From NCBI GenBank assembly GCA_016868855.1, contig VGFP01000002.1:366372-430371 (forward strand): a stretch of 64,000 bases of DNA, in the 5' to 3' direction. A program made the translations under genes and the position numbers. Shown here piece by piece: positions 1 through 10,590 of this stretch (its first letter is position 1; every line of letters begins with the position of its first letter). The stretch is from Bacteroidota bacterium (GTDB taxonomy: Bacteria > Bacteroidota > Bacteroidia > Chitinophagales > Chitinophagaceae). The notes under the pieces were generated by a model. The model did no database searches, had not been told where the DNA came from, and saw only the letters and a list, made by a program, of their open reading frames with translations.

Positions 1-1026
1 CTCATCATCATGCTTGGACTCATCATCGGGACAGTCTCTTTTGCCGGCAGTATGATTGCGTGGGGTAAATTGAACGGCAGCATCAAAGATTTCGCTTTCA
101 AAGGTCAGCATATTATCAATATTGTTTTGTTGTTGATGACATTGCTGCTGGCGGGACATAATATCATCAATCGTCCGGATCAAATTGAATTTTTTTTCTA
201 CGCTGTCGTTGTTCTGGCATTGGTATACGGGATATTTTTTGTTCTTCCTATAGGCGGTGCGGACATGCCGGTCGTGATTTCATTGCTGAATTCATTTACA
301 GGAGTCGCAGCAGCCTGCGGCGGATTTCTATATGATAATAAAGTCATGCTCACCGGTGGTATTTTGGTTGGTGCAGCAGGTACTCTGCTCACCATTTTGA
401 TGTGCAAGGCCATGAATCGTTCACTTCAGAACGTACTCATCGGTTCTTTTGGTGGGGGATCAACAGCAGGCAGTGCAGCCCAAGCGGGTGGCGGCACCTA
501 TAAAGAAGTTACACTCAGCGATGCTGCTGTTGTCATGAGCTATGCCAACAAAGTAATGATTGTGCCAGGCTATGGTCTGGCTGTAGCCCAGGCCCAACAC
601 GTTTGTCACGAACTTGAAAAAGCATTGGAGGCAAAAGGTGTTGAAGTAAAATATGCCATTCATCCGGTTGCAGGTAGAATGCCTGGACACATGAACGTTT
701 TGCTGGCAGAAGCTGATGTAAGCTATGAGAAATTACTTGAGATGGAATTGGCAAACGAAGAGTTCAAAAACACTGATGTGGTTCTGATTCTCGGCGCAAA
801 CGATGTTGTCAATCCTGCCGCAAAATCCGATCCATCTTCTCCAATATATGGAATGCCCATCCTCGAAGTAGAGGAGGCCAAACATGTGATTGTTAACAAG
901 CGAAGCATGAAGCCTGGATATGCGGGCATTGAAAATCAGCTGTTCTTCCAGCCCAAGACGTCCATGCTTTTCGGTGATGCCAAAAAAGCCCTACAAGATC
1001 TGCTGGCTGAAGTCAGAAATCTCTGA
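1..1026 (+). CDS. pntB: NAD(P) transhydrogenase subunit beta, 3' part (5' end outside window)
   Basis: Frame is open to base 1; C-terminal NADP-binding domain (VPGYGLAVAQAQHVCHEL...HPVAGRMPGHMNVLLAEA...GANDVVNPAA). Confidence 0.93.
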   Translation, partial: LIIMLGLIIGTVSFAGSMIAWGKLNGSIKDFAFKGQHIINIVLLLMTLLLAGHNIINRPDQIEFFFYAVVVLALVYGIFFVLPIGGADMPVVISLLNSFTGVAAACGGFLYDNKVMLTGGILVGAAGTLLTILMCKAMNRSLQNVLIGSFGGGSTAGSAAQAGGGTYKEVTLSDAAVVMSYANKVMIVPGYGLAVAQAQHVCHELEKALEAKGVEVKYAIHPVAGRMPGHMNVLLAEADVSYEKLLEMELANEEFKNTDVVLILGANDVVNPAAKSDPSSPIYGMPILEVEEAKHVIVNKRSMKPGYAGIENQLFFQPKTSMLFGDAKKALQDLLAEVRNL

Positions 1027-1081
1027 TTTTCATCGCACATAGTTTGGAATGCTTAATTTTAAGCATTCTAAATTTTTATAC

Positions 1082-3310
1082 ATGCGATTTCTTTTTACCC
1101 TCTTGCTGTTATCATCAGTCTCAGTTGCTTTCTCACAACAAAAATTAAGCGGATTTTTCCCAGGCAATGTTTCAAAACAGTTGGAAGTTGAGAAACAATT
1201 CGATGGATACCTGAATGCGAAAGACCAGGATACCTGGCTGCAATTTCTTTCAGCGCGTCCTCATCATGTGGGTTCTGCCCAAGGAAAAGCAAATGCTGAA
1301 TACATGGCGAATCTTTTTCGTCAGTGGGGATATGAAACAGAAATCGCGACTTACAACGTACTTTTCCCAACTCCTAAATTCAGACAACTTGAATTGATGG
1401 GCCCCAATCCTTACAAAGCAAAACTCTTGGAAACTGCTTTGAAGGAAGATCGCACGTCCTCACAGTTATCAGAACAGCTCCCAACTTACAATGCCTATTC
1501 TGCTGATGGAGATGTAACAGCTGAGCTCGTTTTTGTCAATTGGGGTGTACCGACCGATTATGAAACGCTCGAAAAGATGGGCATCAGTGTAAAGGAAAAA
1601 ATTGTCATTGCAAAATACGGAGGCTCATGGCGTGGCATCAAACCAAAAGTTGCAGCAGAACATGGGGCTATCGGATGTCTCATTTATTCAGATCCGCATG
1701 AGGACGGATATTTTCAAGGAGATGTTTATCCTGTGGGGCCATTTCGTCCGGAGCAATCTGTCCAAAGAGGCTCTGTAATGGACATGCCAGTCTATCCTGG
1801 TGATCCCACTACACCTTTTATAGGATCAACTGCCGATGCCAAGCGATTGAAGCGAGAGGAAATTACCACCATCATGAAAATTCCAGTGCTTCCCATTTCT
1901 TATGAGGATGCACTTCCTTTATTGAAATCTTTGAATGGTCCGGTAGTTCCAGAATCATGGAGAGGAAGTTTGCCGATCACGTATCATGCCGGTCCGAGTG
2001 AAAATAAAGTCCACTTGAAACTTACATTCAATTGGGACTTTAAACCCATCTACAATGTTATTGCAAAGATGAAGGGAACTGAATTTCCGGATGAATGGAT
2101 CATCAGAGGCAATCACCATGATGGATGGGTGAATGGTGCATCTGATCCCCTCAGCGGCATGGTGGCAGAGATGGACGAAGCGAGAGCAATTGGTGAGTTG
2201 GCTACAAAAGGAATCCGACCAAAAAGGACGCTGGTATTTTGTGCATGGGATGGAGAGGAACCCTCTTTGCTTGGCTCTACAGAATGGGTCGAGGATCATG
2301 CAGAAGAGTTGAAAAAGAAAGCAGTGCTCTACCTGAACTCAGATGGAAACAGCAGGGGATTCATGGGGTTCGGCGGCTCACATGCGCTGGAGAAATACGT
2401 AAATGAAGTAGCGGCAGATGTAAATGATCCCCAAACGGGTGTTTCAGTTTTGGAAAGAAGATATGCCAGGACTATGGCAAGTGCTGATCTCTCCAGTAAG
2501 TCAAAACTCTATGGCAATAGATACATGAAGATTGGGGCTTTGGGCGCAGGCTCTGATTATTCTCCATTTTTTCAACATCTTGGAATCCCTTCCGGCAATG
2601 TTGGATATGGAGGCGAAGGAAGCGGGGGAGAGTATCACTCCATTTATGATTCTTATGATCATTTTATTCGTTTCAAAGATCCTGGCTTATTGTATGGTGT
2701 AACCTTGGCCAAAACAGCAGGAAGAATGTTGCTCAGAATGGCCAATGCAGATGTGCTGCCATTTGATTACTCCATACTCACCAATACAGTAAATGGTTAT
2801 TTTGGTGAAATAAAATCATTGATCGAGCAAAGCAGGTCCCAAGTGGAAATAGAAAATAAATTAATTGCCGATAAAGTATATCAACTGGCAGCCGATCCGA
2901 AAGAAAATCTCAAGCATCCTTCAGCAAAGCCCATCGTTCCGTTCATTGATTTTAGTCCAGTTGAAAATGCTCTTGCACAAGTGAAAAAAACAACTGACCA
3001 GCTCAGCTCCAGTTTGAAGAAAGCAGATCAGTTAGATGCTGCTTCCTTGAAAAAACTGAATCAATTGCTACATCAGGCAGAACAAAAATTATTGGATGAA
3101 AAAGGGCTTCCCCGCAGGCCATGGTACAGGCACCAGATTTACGCACCAGGTTACTACACGGGGTATGGGGTAAAAACATTGCCCGGACTTCGTGAGGGTA
3201 TTGAAGAGGCTAACTGGATGGAAACCAAGGAACGTGTAGAAGTATTATCAAAAGTACTTTTGAAGTTTGATGCCACATTGCAAGAAGCTGCATCCATTCT
3301 GTCAAAATGA
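1082..3310 (+). CDS. Secreted M28 family peptidase, glutamate carboxypeptidase II / transferrin receptor-like
   Basis: Signal peptide MRFLFTLLLLSSVSVAFSQ; NHHDGWVNGASDPLSG and WDGEEPSLLGSTEW metal-site motifs. The ORF track start at 1049 is also possible. Confidence 0.88.
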   Translation: MRFLFTLLLLSSVSVAFSQQKLSGFFPGNVSKQLEVEKQFDGYLNAKDQDTWLQFLSARPHHVGSAQGKANAEYMANLFRQWGYETEIATYNVLFPTPKFRQLELMGPNPYKAKLLETALKEDRTSSQLSEQLPTYNAYSADGDVTAELVFVNWGVPTDYETLEKMGISVKEKIVIAKYGGSWRGIKPKVAAEHGAIGCLIYSDPHEDGYFQGDVYPVGPFRPEQSVQRGSVMDMPVYPGDPTTPFIGSTADAKRLKREEITTIMKIPVLPISYEDALPLLKSLNGPVVPESWRGSLPITYHAGPSENKVHLKLTFNWDFKPIYNVIAKMKGTEFPDEWIIRGNHHDGWVNGASDPLSGMVAEMDEARAIGELATKGIRPKRTLVFCAWDGEEPSLLGSTEWVEDHAEELKKKAVLYLNSDGNSRGFMGFGGSHALEKYVNEVAADVNDPQTGVSVLERRYARTMASADLSSKSKLYGNRYMKIGALGAGSDYSPFFQHLGIPSGNVGYGGEGSGGEYHSIYDSYDHFIRFKDPGLLYGVTLAKTAGRMLLRMANADVLPFDYSILTNTVNGYFGEIKSLIEQSRSQVEIENKLIADKVYQLAADPKENLKHPSAKPIVPFIDFSPVENALAQVKKTTDQLSSSLKKADQLDAASLKKLNQLLHQAEQKLLDEKGLPRRPWYRHQIYAPGYYTGYGVKTLPGLREGIEEANWMETKERVEVLSKVLLKFDATLQEAASILSK

Positions 3311-4677
3311 TACTGCCCCAGCAATTCATTGATTCGTTAAAGTCATGCAAGGGCTTCGATGAAAATTCTTTTCTGGAAGCACACCGGAAAATTCCTGCTG
3401 TTTCTGTTAGAGTCAATCCATTCAAAGTCAACAGCAAAACTGCATGCTTTCAAGATCTGATTTCCCATCATATTCCCTGGTGTGAACATGGTATGTATTT
3501 GAAGGAACGTCCTAGTTTCACCCTAGATCCGCTGTTGCACGCTGGCGCCTATTATGTTCAGGAGGCTTCCAGTATGTTTCTTTACCATCTTGTTGAAAAT
3601 ATTTTACCTGCTCAAGAAAATCTGAAAGCACTTGATCTTTGTGCTTCACCTGGAGGAAAGAGTACATTGTTGGCCTCCATGAAACAATTCGATTTGATAC
3701 TTTCCAATGAAATCATTTCAACACGCCTTCCGGCTTTGAATGAGAATATCGTAAAATGGGGGTCTGTCAAATCTCTCATATCAAACAATGATCCCAAAGA
3801 TTTTCAATTGCTTGGAGAAATATTTGATGTAGTCCTGGTTGACGCACCCTGCAGCGGAAGCGGATTGTTTAGAAAAGATCCGGAAGCTTTGGATGAATGG
3901 AGCCAAAAGCATGTTGACTTCTGCGCTGTTCGACAACAACGCATATTGAATGATGCAATTGCTGTACTTAAACCAGGCGGATACCTGATATACAGCACCT
4001 GCTCTTTCTCCAGCGAAGAAAATGAGGAGAACGTAGATTTTTTATTGAATACTGATGTGCTGCATTCTGTAGAAGTGCCCATTCCGGATGATTGGGGAGT
4101 AGTAAGGACACTGTCTGATAAAAAAGCCGGACATGGGTATCGATTTTATCCCGATCGTCTGCAGGGGGAAGGTTTTTTCTGCAGTGTTTTTCAAAAAAAT
4201 CATTCAACTTCGACAAACATCCTCCATGCAATTCATCATCAGCAGCAAATGCTAAAAAACACCAGTGACTTACATGAATGGGTCAAATCCAAACAGCTTG
4301 TTGTGGTTAACGAAGAAGGAACGTTGTTGGCATTGCATGAAAACAATGCAGAGAGTAGAAAAAAGTTCAAGCAAATTCTCCGTCTCAGGAAATCAGGTAT
4401 TAAACTAGGGTCATTCATGAAAAAGGGATTTGTTCCTGATCATGAGCTTGCTCTGAGTGAGCTGTTGGCAGAGGATCTCAGAACCATCGAGCTCTCAAAG
4501 GCAGACGCAATCAGGTATTTGAGAAAAGAGGATTTTGAAACAGTGGAAATGTTGGACGGAACGTACCTTGTCACCTATCAGCAATTGTCATTGGGGTGGT
4601 CTAAGATCATACGCAATCGTTTGAAGAACAATTATCCGCTATCATGGAGAATTTTATTGCAAGGTGACAGATCATAA
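3307..4677 (+). CDS. NOL1/NOP2/Sun (RsmF/RsmB-like) rRNA cytosine-C5 methyltransferase
   Basis: LDLCASPGGKSTLLAS, VDAPCSGSGLFRKDP, YSTCSFSSEENEENV motifs. Confidence 0.9.
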   Translation: MILPQQFIDSLKSCKGFDENSFLEAHRKIPAVSVRVNPFKVNSKTACFQDLISHHIPWCEHGMYLKERPSFTLDPLLHAGAYYVQEASSMFLYHLVENILPAQENLKALDLCASPGGKSTLLASMKQFDLILSNEIISTRLPALNENIVKWGSVKSLISNNDPKDFQLLGEIFDVVLVDAPCSGSGLFRKDPEALDEWSQKHVDFCAVRQQRILNDAIAVLKPGGYLIYSTCSFSSEENEENVDFLLNTDVLHSVEVPIPDDWGVVRTLSDKKAGHGYRFYPDRLQGEGFFCSVFQKNHSTSTNILHAIHHQQQMLKNTSDLHEWVKSKQLVVVNEEGTLLALHENNAESRKKFKQILRLRKSGIKLGSFMKKGFVPDHELALSELLAEDLRTIELSKADAIRYLRKEDFETVEMLDGTYLVTYQQLSLGWSKIIRNRLKNNYPLSWRILLQGDRS

Positions 4678-4700
4678 ATAATGATACATTTGTTACTCAA

Positions 4701-5102
4701 ATGAGAAGTTTTTTATTCATACTGATGTATGTGATTGGTGGTCAATTCCATTCCTTTGCACAGGACAAAACCTCTGATGGAAATTTTTTCAAGACAGCAT
4801 ACCATCAGCAAGTAACTGAAGGCAAATCGATTTCCGCAGAATGCTCAAACCATGGGTATTTCAAAAGCAACAGTGGATGGAAAGACGGCAAATATTATTT
4901 GTTGATCAATGAAGTTTTGCCGGGCACCATTGTAAAAATTGAATTGCAGTCAACACAAAGGACCATCTACGCCAAAGTATTGGGACCCTTGACTCCTACC
5001 AAAGAAAATGAAGGCCTCATGCTTAGATTGAGTGCAGCTTCACTGGCTTCACTTGGCATCAAGGACAACAATGAGCGCATAACGTTAACATGGAATAAGT
5101 AA
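4701..5102 (+). CDS. Secreted small double-psi beta-barrel (RlpA-like) domain protein
   Basis: Signal peptide; LPGTIVKIE...TIYAKVLGPL...GLMLRLSAASLASLGI resembles a DPBB domain. Confidence 0.55.
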   Translation: MRSFLFILMYVIGGQFHSFAQDKTSDGNFFKTAYHQQVTEGKSISAECSNHGYFKSNSGWKDGKYYLLINEVLPGTIVKIELQSTQRTIYAKVLGPLTPTKENEGLMLRLSAASLASLGIKDNNERITLTWNK

Positions 5103-5105
5103 TGC

Positions 5106-5654
5106 ATGAATTGGAAAACAATCGCCTCTGAATACCTTTTCAAAGATTTGTGGTTCACCGTTCGAAAGGATCGATGTGTAAAACCAGACGGTTCTGTGGT
5201 TGACCCTTATTATGTATATGAATTTCCTGAGTGGGTGACAGCGGTTGCTCTTACCGAAGATGGAAAGTTTATTTTTGAAAAACAGTATAGGCATGCACTT
5301 GGACTCACCATGATGGAAATTCCAGGGGGATGTGTAGACAAAGAAGATAAAAGTCTTGAAGATGCCATTGCAAGGGAATTGAAAGAGGAGACCGGCTATG
5401 TATTTAACTCATTTGAATATCTAGGCAAGACTTCCGCCAATCCTTCCACCAATAGCAATCTCATGCATTTTTATCTTGCTACAGGTGGTAAAAAAGTTGC
5501 TGAACAAGCTTTGGATCAAAACGAGGATATCGAAGTGTATTTATTGGATCTTGAAGAGGTAAAGCAGTTGCTTAAGTCCAATAAAATAGTACAGAGCATG
5601 CACGCGACTGCTTTGTTTTATGCATTGAATCGACTGGGACATTTACACTATTGA
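5106..5654 (+). CDS. NUDIX hydrolase (ADP-ribose pyrophosphatase-like)
   Basis: Nudix box GGCVDKEDKSLEDAIARELKEETGY. Confidence 0.9.
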   Translation: MNWKTIASEYLFKDLWFTVRKDRCVKPDGSVVDPYYVYEFPEWVTAVALTEDGKFIFEKQYRHALGLTMMEIPGGCVDKEDKSLEDAIARELKEETGYVFNSFEYLGKTSANPSTNSNLMHFYLATGGKKVAEQALDQNEDIEVYLLDLEEVKQLLKSNKIVQSMHATALFYALNRLGHLHY

Positions 5655-6938
5655 TCAGAAGTCCAACTCACCTATTACAAACAGGCTTCCACAAATTACA
5701 ATGAGGTCATCCGAGTTGGCTTTCTCCTTCACAAAAGCGAGCGCATCATTGACATTGATATGTGTAGTGCCTTTTAGATTGAAAGTATTGGCTTCTATTC
5801 TTAGGGTTTCAGCTTCCAATGCCCTTGGAATATTTGCTTGTGTAAATGCATAATGTGCCTCCTTCGGAAGCATGGATAAAATTTCTGTATAATCTTTATC
5901 CTTGGAGAGTCCTAGTATTATATGAAGATCTTTATATGCAGTCATCAATAGTTGTCTAAGAATCTCTCTGATGCCATCCGGATTGTGTCCAACATCTATG
6001 ATTGTCCTAGGATTGTCATTTATTTTTTCCCATCTGCCCCGGAGTCCCGTGTGCTCAACGGTTTTCAAAATGCCTCTGTAAATCGAATCAAATGTGAGAT
6101 GGTATCCCATTGATTGCAAACTGTCAATGGTAGCAATTACAGTGCGGATGTTTTCAATTTGATAGTGACTGTTCAATGCACTCTCAATCTTTCTGGAAAT
6201 ATTGTTGTGCTTGATTTCAAAAGTCAGCAGGTCGTTTTTCTCCTCAATATTTTCTATTTCATATACTTGGTCTGCAAAAATAATTTTTGATGAAGACTCG
6301 GTAGCCTTCTGCTGAAATACCCCCATCGTTGAGGAATTCGTTTTTCCGATAACAACCGGCGTATTTTTTTTGATGATGCCTGCTTTTTCACCTGCTATTG
6401 CTTCCAATGTATTCCCCAGCAGACTCATATGGTCGAACCCGATATTTGTAATGACAGAAATCTCGGGATGAATGATATTGGTGCTGTCTAGTCTGCCACC
6501 CAGTCCGGTTTCAATAATGGCAATATCTACATTGTTTTCCGCGAAGTATTGAAAGGCCATTCCAACTGTCACTTCAAAAAATGAAGGTTCTTTCTCCACA
6601 ATAAAATCATGAATGCCTGCTGTGTATTGCACCACAAAATCTTTTTCAACCATTTTACCATTGATCTTGATCCGCTCCCTGAAGTCTTTTAAATGCGGGG
6701 ATGTGTACAATCCTGTTTTAAAGCCGTGCTCCTGAAAAACAGATGCCAGCATATGGCTCACTGACCCTTTACCGTTTGTGCCTGCGATATGTATGGACTT
6801 AAACTTGTTTTGAGGATCACCCAAATATTTGCAAAGCGCAATGGTATTGTCGAGGTTTGGCTTGATTGCTGCGGGTCCTGTTCTGCTGAACATAGGCAGC
6901 CGGCTGTACAGGTATTCTAAGCAAGATGAATAATCCAC
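5655..6938 (-). CDS. folC: Bifunctional folylpolyglutamate synthase / dihydrofolate synthase
   Basis: HIAGTNGKGSVSHMLASV; ETGLGGRLDSTN; DVGHNPDG. GTG start. Confidence 0.92.
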   Translation of the reverse strand: MDYSSCLEYLYSRLPMFSRTGPAAIKPNLDNTIALCKYLGDPQNKFKSIHIAGTNGKGSVSHMLASVFQEHGFKTGLYTSPHLKDFRERIKINGKMVEKDFVVQYTAGIHDFIVEKEPSFFEVTVGMAFQYFAENNVDIAIIETGLGGRLDSTNIIHPEISVITNIGFDHMSLLGNTLEAIAGEKAGIIKKNTPVVIGKTNSSTMGVFQQKATESSSKIIFADQVYEIENIEEKNDLLTFEIKHNNISRKIESALNSHYQIENIRTVIATIDSLQSMGYHLTFDSIYRGILKTVEHTGLRGRWEKINDNPRTIIDVGHNPDGIREILRQLLMTAYKDLHIILGLSKDKDYTEILSMLPKEAHYAFTQANIPRALEAETLRIEANTFNLKGTTHINVNDALAFVKEKANSDDLIVICGSLFVIGELDF

Positions 6939-7032
6939 CCTGCAAAGATAGGAAGGCTGATTGTTTAAAAAGGTGGGAAAACTTCTCTTTGAAATGCTTC
7001 ATTTAATTTTTAACCCTGCTAACTTTGCAGCC

Positions 7033-8148
7033 ATGCTTTTTTTACCTTGGATCGCATTGGGTGTTTTTGGAGTTGTGCTGCTTGTGCAATTGTATTTTTA
7101 CCTCCGTTATTTCAGACTCCTTGCATTTTATAAAAAGTCGGAGGATCTCAACCAAAGGGAACATCCTGTAAGCGTTATCATATGCGCAAGAGACGAGGCA
7201 GATCAGATAGAGGCCAACATCCCCGGAATCCTGGCACAGACTTACAAGAGTACCCATGAAGTTGTGGTTGTCAACGACAATTCACAAGATGATACAAAAT
7301 ATCTGTTGGATGGGCTCTACAAGGGCTACAAACAGTTGCATATCATTGAACTGAAGCAGGAAGCAGTTCATATTCCAGGTAAAAAATTCCCTCTATCAGT
7401 AGGTATCAAGAGTGCCAAACATGAGCTACTGTTGTTAACAGATGCTGATTGTATTCCAAGTTCCGAGCATTGGATCAGCAAAATGCAAAGCGGATTTTCA
7501 GAGGGTATCGACATCGTGTTGGGCTATGGAGGTTATAAAAAGACAAAGGGACTGCTCAATAAAATCATTCGTTTTGACACTTTTCATACTGCCTTACAGT
7601 ATTTATCCTTCGCATTGGGTGGAAGACCATATATGGGCGTTGGAAGAAATTTAGCTTATAAAAAGCAGTTATTCTTCCAACAAAAAGGTTTTGCTGCGCA
7701 TCATCATCTGCCTGGCGGAGATGATGATCTATTTATCAATGAATGTGCAAATGAAAGGAATACTGCCGTGGTGGTTGACAAAGATGCATTTACGCTTTCT
7801 ACTCCTGCAAAAAAATGGTCAGAATGGATTTCTCAAAAAGAGCGACACAATGCAACAGGCAGATATTACAAGGGTTCAGATAGGTTTACATTGGCGGTAT
7901 ATATGATGTCGCACATACTTTTTTATCCTGCTCTTGTATTTGCATTTATGTATTTGCCATGGACTTGGATTTTACCAGCTGTTTCAATTAAGTTACTCAT
8001 CCAAGGATTTATTTTTTACAGGTGTATGATAAAATTGAATGAAAAGGATTTATTCCCTTACTTCATACTGTGGGACCTGTGGATGATTTTATATTATACC
8101 TATTTCCTTTCTTCAGTTTGGAAAAAACCCAGAGCCAATTGGAATTGA
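7033..8148 (+). CDS. Glycosyltransferase family 2, membrane-associated
   Basis: VSVIICARDEADQIEANIPGIL...VVVNDNSQDDT; C-terminal TM segments. ATG 7033 preferred because TAACTTTG (7020-7027) sits just upstream; the track starts at 6961. Confidence 0.85.
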   Translation: MLFLPWIALGVFGVVLLVQLYFYLRYFRLLAFYKKSEDLNQREHPVSVIICARDEADQIEANIPGILAQTYKSTHEVVVVNDNSQDDTKYLLDGLYKGYKQLHIIELKQEAVHIPGKKFPLSVGIKSAKHELLLLTDADCIPSSEHWISKMQSGFSEGIDIVLGYGGYKKTKGLLNKIIRFDTFHTALQYLSFALGGRPYMGVGRNLAYKKQLFFQQKGFAAHHHLPGGDDDLFINECANERNTAVVVDKDAFTLSTPAKKWSEWISQKERHNATGRYYKGSDRFTLAVYMMSHILFYPALVFAFMYLPWTWILPAVSIKLLIQGFIFYRCMIKLNEKDLFPYFILWDLWMILYYTYFLSSVWKKPRANWN

Positions 8149-8768
8149 TTACAAAATATTTTTCAGACTTCTCTGAAACCCAGTTAGATCAATATCGGCA
8201 ACTGGGGGATTTGTACAGAGAATGGAATGAAAAGATCAATGTCATTTCAAGAAAAGATATTGATGCTTTGTATGAAAGGCATGTACTGCATTCTCTGAGT
8301 ATAGCGGCTGAATTTGATTTTATCGATGGACTGGATATTATAGATATCGGCACGGGTGGCGGATTCCCCGGAGTGCCCCTTGCTATTTTTTTTCCACACA
8401 TTCAATTTCACTTGGTTGACTCCATTGGTAAAAAGCTCAAGGTAATTGATGCCATTTGCAGTGAGCTGCGAATCAGAAATGTTTCAACACAGCATATACG
8501 GGCTGAGCAAATCAAAGACAGAAAATTTGATTTTGCTGTATCCAGAGCGGTTGCGCCTTTGAAAGATTTATGGACCTGGAGCAGGCCGCTTTTAAAAAAG
8601 GAACATAGAATGGAAGATCGTAAAAATGGGTTGATTTGCTTGAAAGGAGGCGATCTTGCTGAAGAGGTATCAGCATCAGGACTCAAGCCATTTGCAAAAC
8701 CTATTGATCAGATTTTCAGTGAGGAATTTTTCAGGGATAAATTCATCATTTATGTCCCGAACAAATAG
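8145..8768 (+). CDS. rsmG: 16S rRNA (guanine527-N7)-methyltransferase RsmG
   Basis: YREWNEKINVISRKD...HVLHSL...DIGTGGGFPGVPLAI. TTG 8145 overlaps the upstream TGA; ATG 8070 is the alternative. Confidence 0.9.
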   Translation: MITKYFSDFSETQLDQYRQLGDLYREWNEKINVISRKDIDALYERHVLHSLSIAAEFDFIDGLDIIDIGTGGGFPGVPLAIFFPHIQFHLVDSIGKKLKVIDAICSELRIRNVSTQHIRAEQIKDRKFDFAVSRAVAPLKDLWTWSRPLLKKEHRMEDRKNGLICLKGGDLAEEVSASGLKPFAKPIDQIFSEEFFRDKFIIYVPNK

Positions 8769-8787
8769 CACACGCTACTCTCCTGTA

Positions 8788-9243
8788 TTATGTTCGGTGG
8801 TATTTACCACTTATTTCTTCAATTTTTAATCTGAATATGATCGGCTTCACTCTGTGGCTATCATCCAAGTGCTGTTCTCTGGCTTCCCAATGTTCATAAC
8901 CATGGATTTTTGAATTCGTCATCAGCGGCATGATCTTATTGACAAGAAATTCCCTTGCTGATTCAGTCTCTTTTTGAGATAGCTCCTCAAATTTTCCATA
9001 AATGATGATGCTTTGCCAATTGGTGATATTATTGGAAAAATCAATTTGAAAACAAATATTTGGGTTTTCGCGCATGAATCTAATTTTTTTTCCTTCTGTA
9101 GTCTGACAATAAATATCTTTTCCGTCATATGCATATGCAATGGGAACGATGTATGGTTTTTGTACATCACAGCAGGCAATTCTTCCGATCATTTGGCTGG
9201 ATAACATATTTGATATCTGCTCTTTGGTGAGATTCCCAATCAT
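8788..9243 (-). CDS. Pyridoxamine 5'-phosphate oxidase family / FMN-binding protein
   Basis: Split-barrel pattern MIGRIACCDVQKPYIVPIAYAYDGKDIYCQTTEGKKIRFMRENPNICFQID. Confidence 0.8.
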   Translation of the reverse strand: MIGNLTKEQISNMLSSQMIGRIACCDVQKPYIVPIAYAYDGKDIYCQTTEGKKIRFMRENPNICFQIDFSNNITNWQSIIIYGKFEELSQKETESAREFLVNKIMPLMTNSKIHGYEHWEAREQHLDDSHRVKPIIFRLKIEEISGKYHRT

Positions 9244-9284
9244 GCAATAATTTTCCGAAAAATAGGCTTGTAAACACCTCTGAT

Positions 9285-9302
9285 TAATGATTTACATCAT
9301 TA
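9285..9302. promoter_or_regulatory. CRP/FNR-superfamily-like operator dyad
   Basis: TAATGAT-TTAC-ATCATTA, perfect 7-4-7 dyad containing TGAT-N4-ATCA. Confidence 0.5.
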
Positions 9303-10481
9303 TTCTATGGAAGATTTCTTTGAAAAATAGAACGTAAAAAGCTTGAAAACGGATCTAAAAATTATATAAGATACCCATTGGGTCAATTGATTCCAGATGC
9401 CAAAATGTTCAGCAAGATCTTCTTTTTTGATTTCAATGGTTTGGTGCTTGATAACTGCTTCGATCTCCTTGATGGTTGTTTCAGCAAAAGCATGATCTTC
9501 TATTTCTGCATTCAATTCAACGCTGGCCAGTGCGCTCAGGTCATTGATATTGTAAGATCCAATGGTAACAATTCTATCATCACAAACAGCAATCTTGCTG
9601 TGCAAAACCGTTGGAAGATATTCGTAGATCTGTATATTGTTTCTCAATGCCCATTGGTAAAAATATCTTTCTGCATTTTTTGCAATTGCAACATCTGATT
9701 TTCCTGCAAGTATCAATTTGATCACAACACCTCTTTTGATGGCAGCACTCATCTGGTTTCTAAAAAAGCTGTTGGGTATAAAGTAGCTCGACATCATGAT
9801 GATGGTTCGTTGTGCATTTCTGAACATCTCCATATACGTGCCGGAGATTTGATTTTTGTTCATTACCCAGTCATTTCTTCTGATTCTGATGGCAGTATGG
9901 GGGAAAGTATGGGCATGAGTTAGGACAGTATATTTATCGATCCATGTTTCCACGTTTCTTTTTTTATGATAAAAATGGAGACAAAGTTTATGCAGTTCAA
10001 AAGCTGATTCACCTTCAATCAGCACTGCATAGTCAAGCCAGGCAGGTTGATGCGGAAGATCGTTGTATCTGTCTGAGATATTGATTCCGCCTATCAAAGC
10101 AAAACAACCATCTGTGACCACCAACTTATGGTGCAATCTTCTTCCGAAATAATAGTTTTTGCTTTTAAAGATTGGTTCAAAAAACCTCAAGTGAATACCT
10201 GCATTTCTGATTTCCTGAATGAATGGTTTTGTTAAATTCCTTGATGCATAGCCGTCTAGTAAAATTTGTACGCGCACATTTCTTCTGGATGCAGCTATCA
10301 AGCAGTCTTTTATTTCATTCCCAGTATGATCTTCCTCCAAAATGTATACTTGCAATTGTATAAAGTGCTGAGCTTTTTCGATAAGTGTCTTGAGTTGATC
10401 GAAATACTCTTTACCTCCCCTGACAAGGGTAGCATGGTTATTGAATGTATAGGTGGTCTTTATTTTCTTCGCTGAAGACAT
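9300..10481 (-). CDS. Phospholipase D / cardiolipin synthase family protein
   Basis: Two HKD motifs: HHKLVVTDGCFALIGGINISDRY and HSKIAVCDDRIVTIGSYNINDLS. Confidence 0.88.
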   Translation of the reverse strand: MSSAKKIKTTYTFNNHATLVRGGKEYFDQLKTLIEKAQHFIQLQVYILEEDHTGNEIKDCLIAASRRNVRVQILLDGYASRNLTKPFIQEIRNAGIHLRFFEPIFKSKNYYFGRRLHHKLVVTDGCFALIGGINISDRYNDLPHQPAWLDYAVLIEGESAFELHKLCLHFYHKKRNVETWIDKYTVLTHAHTFPHTAIRIRRNDWVMNKNQISGTYMEMFRNAQRTIIMMSSYFIPNSFFRNQMSAAIKRGVVIKLILAGKSDVAIAKNAERYFYQWALRNNIQIYEYLPTVLHSKIAVCDDRIVTIGSYNINDLSALASVELNAEIEDHAFAETTIKEIEAVIKHQTIEIKKEDLAEHFGIWNQLTQWVSYIIFRSVFKLFTFYFSKKSSIE

Positions 10482-10590
10482 GGATATTACACGTAATTTT
10501 CCACAATGTATGTTGATGTTTAAACCTGATTGAATTTAAATAAATTTCCTTGCGCTTTCGTATTTTCGACGTTCATCTATACTTTGGTTA

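Noticed and set aside
198-413. Antisense ORF opposite pntB (and many similar 60-145 aa antisense ORFs across the window)
   Set aside because: No family resemblance, contained fully within well-supported genes, no promoter evidence; typical shadow ORFs.
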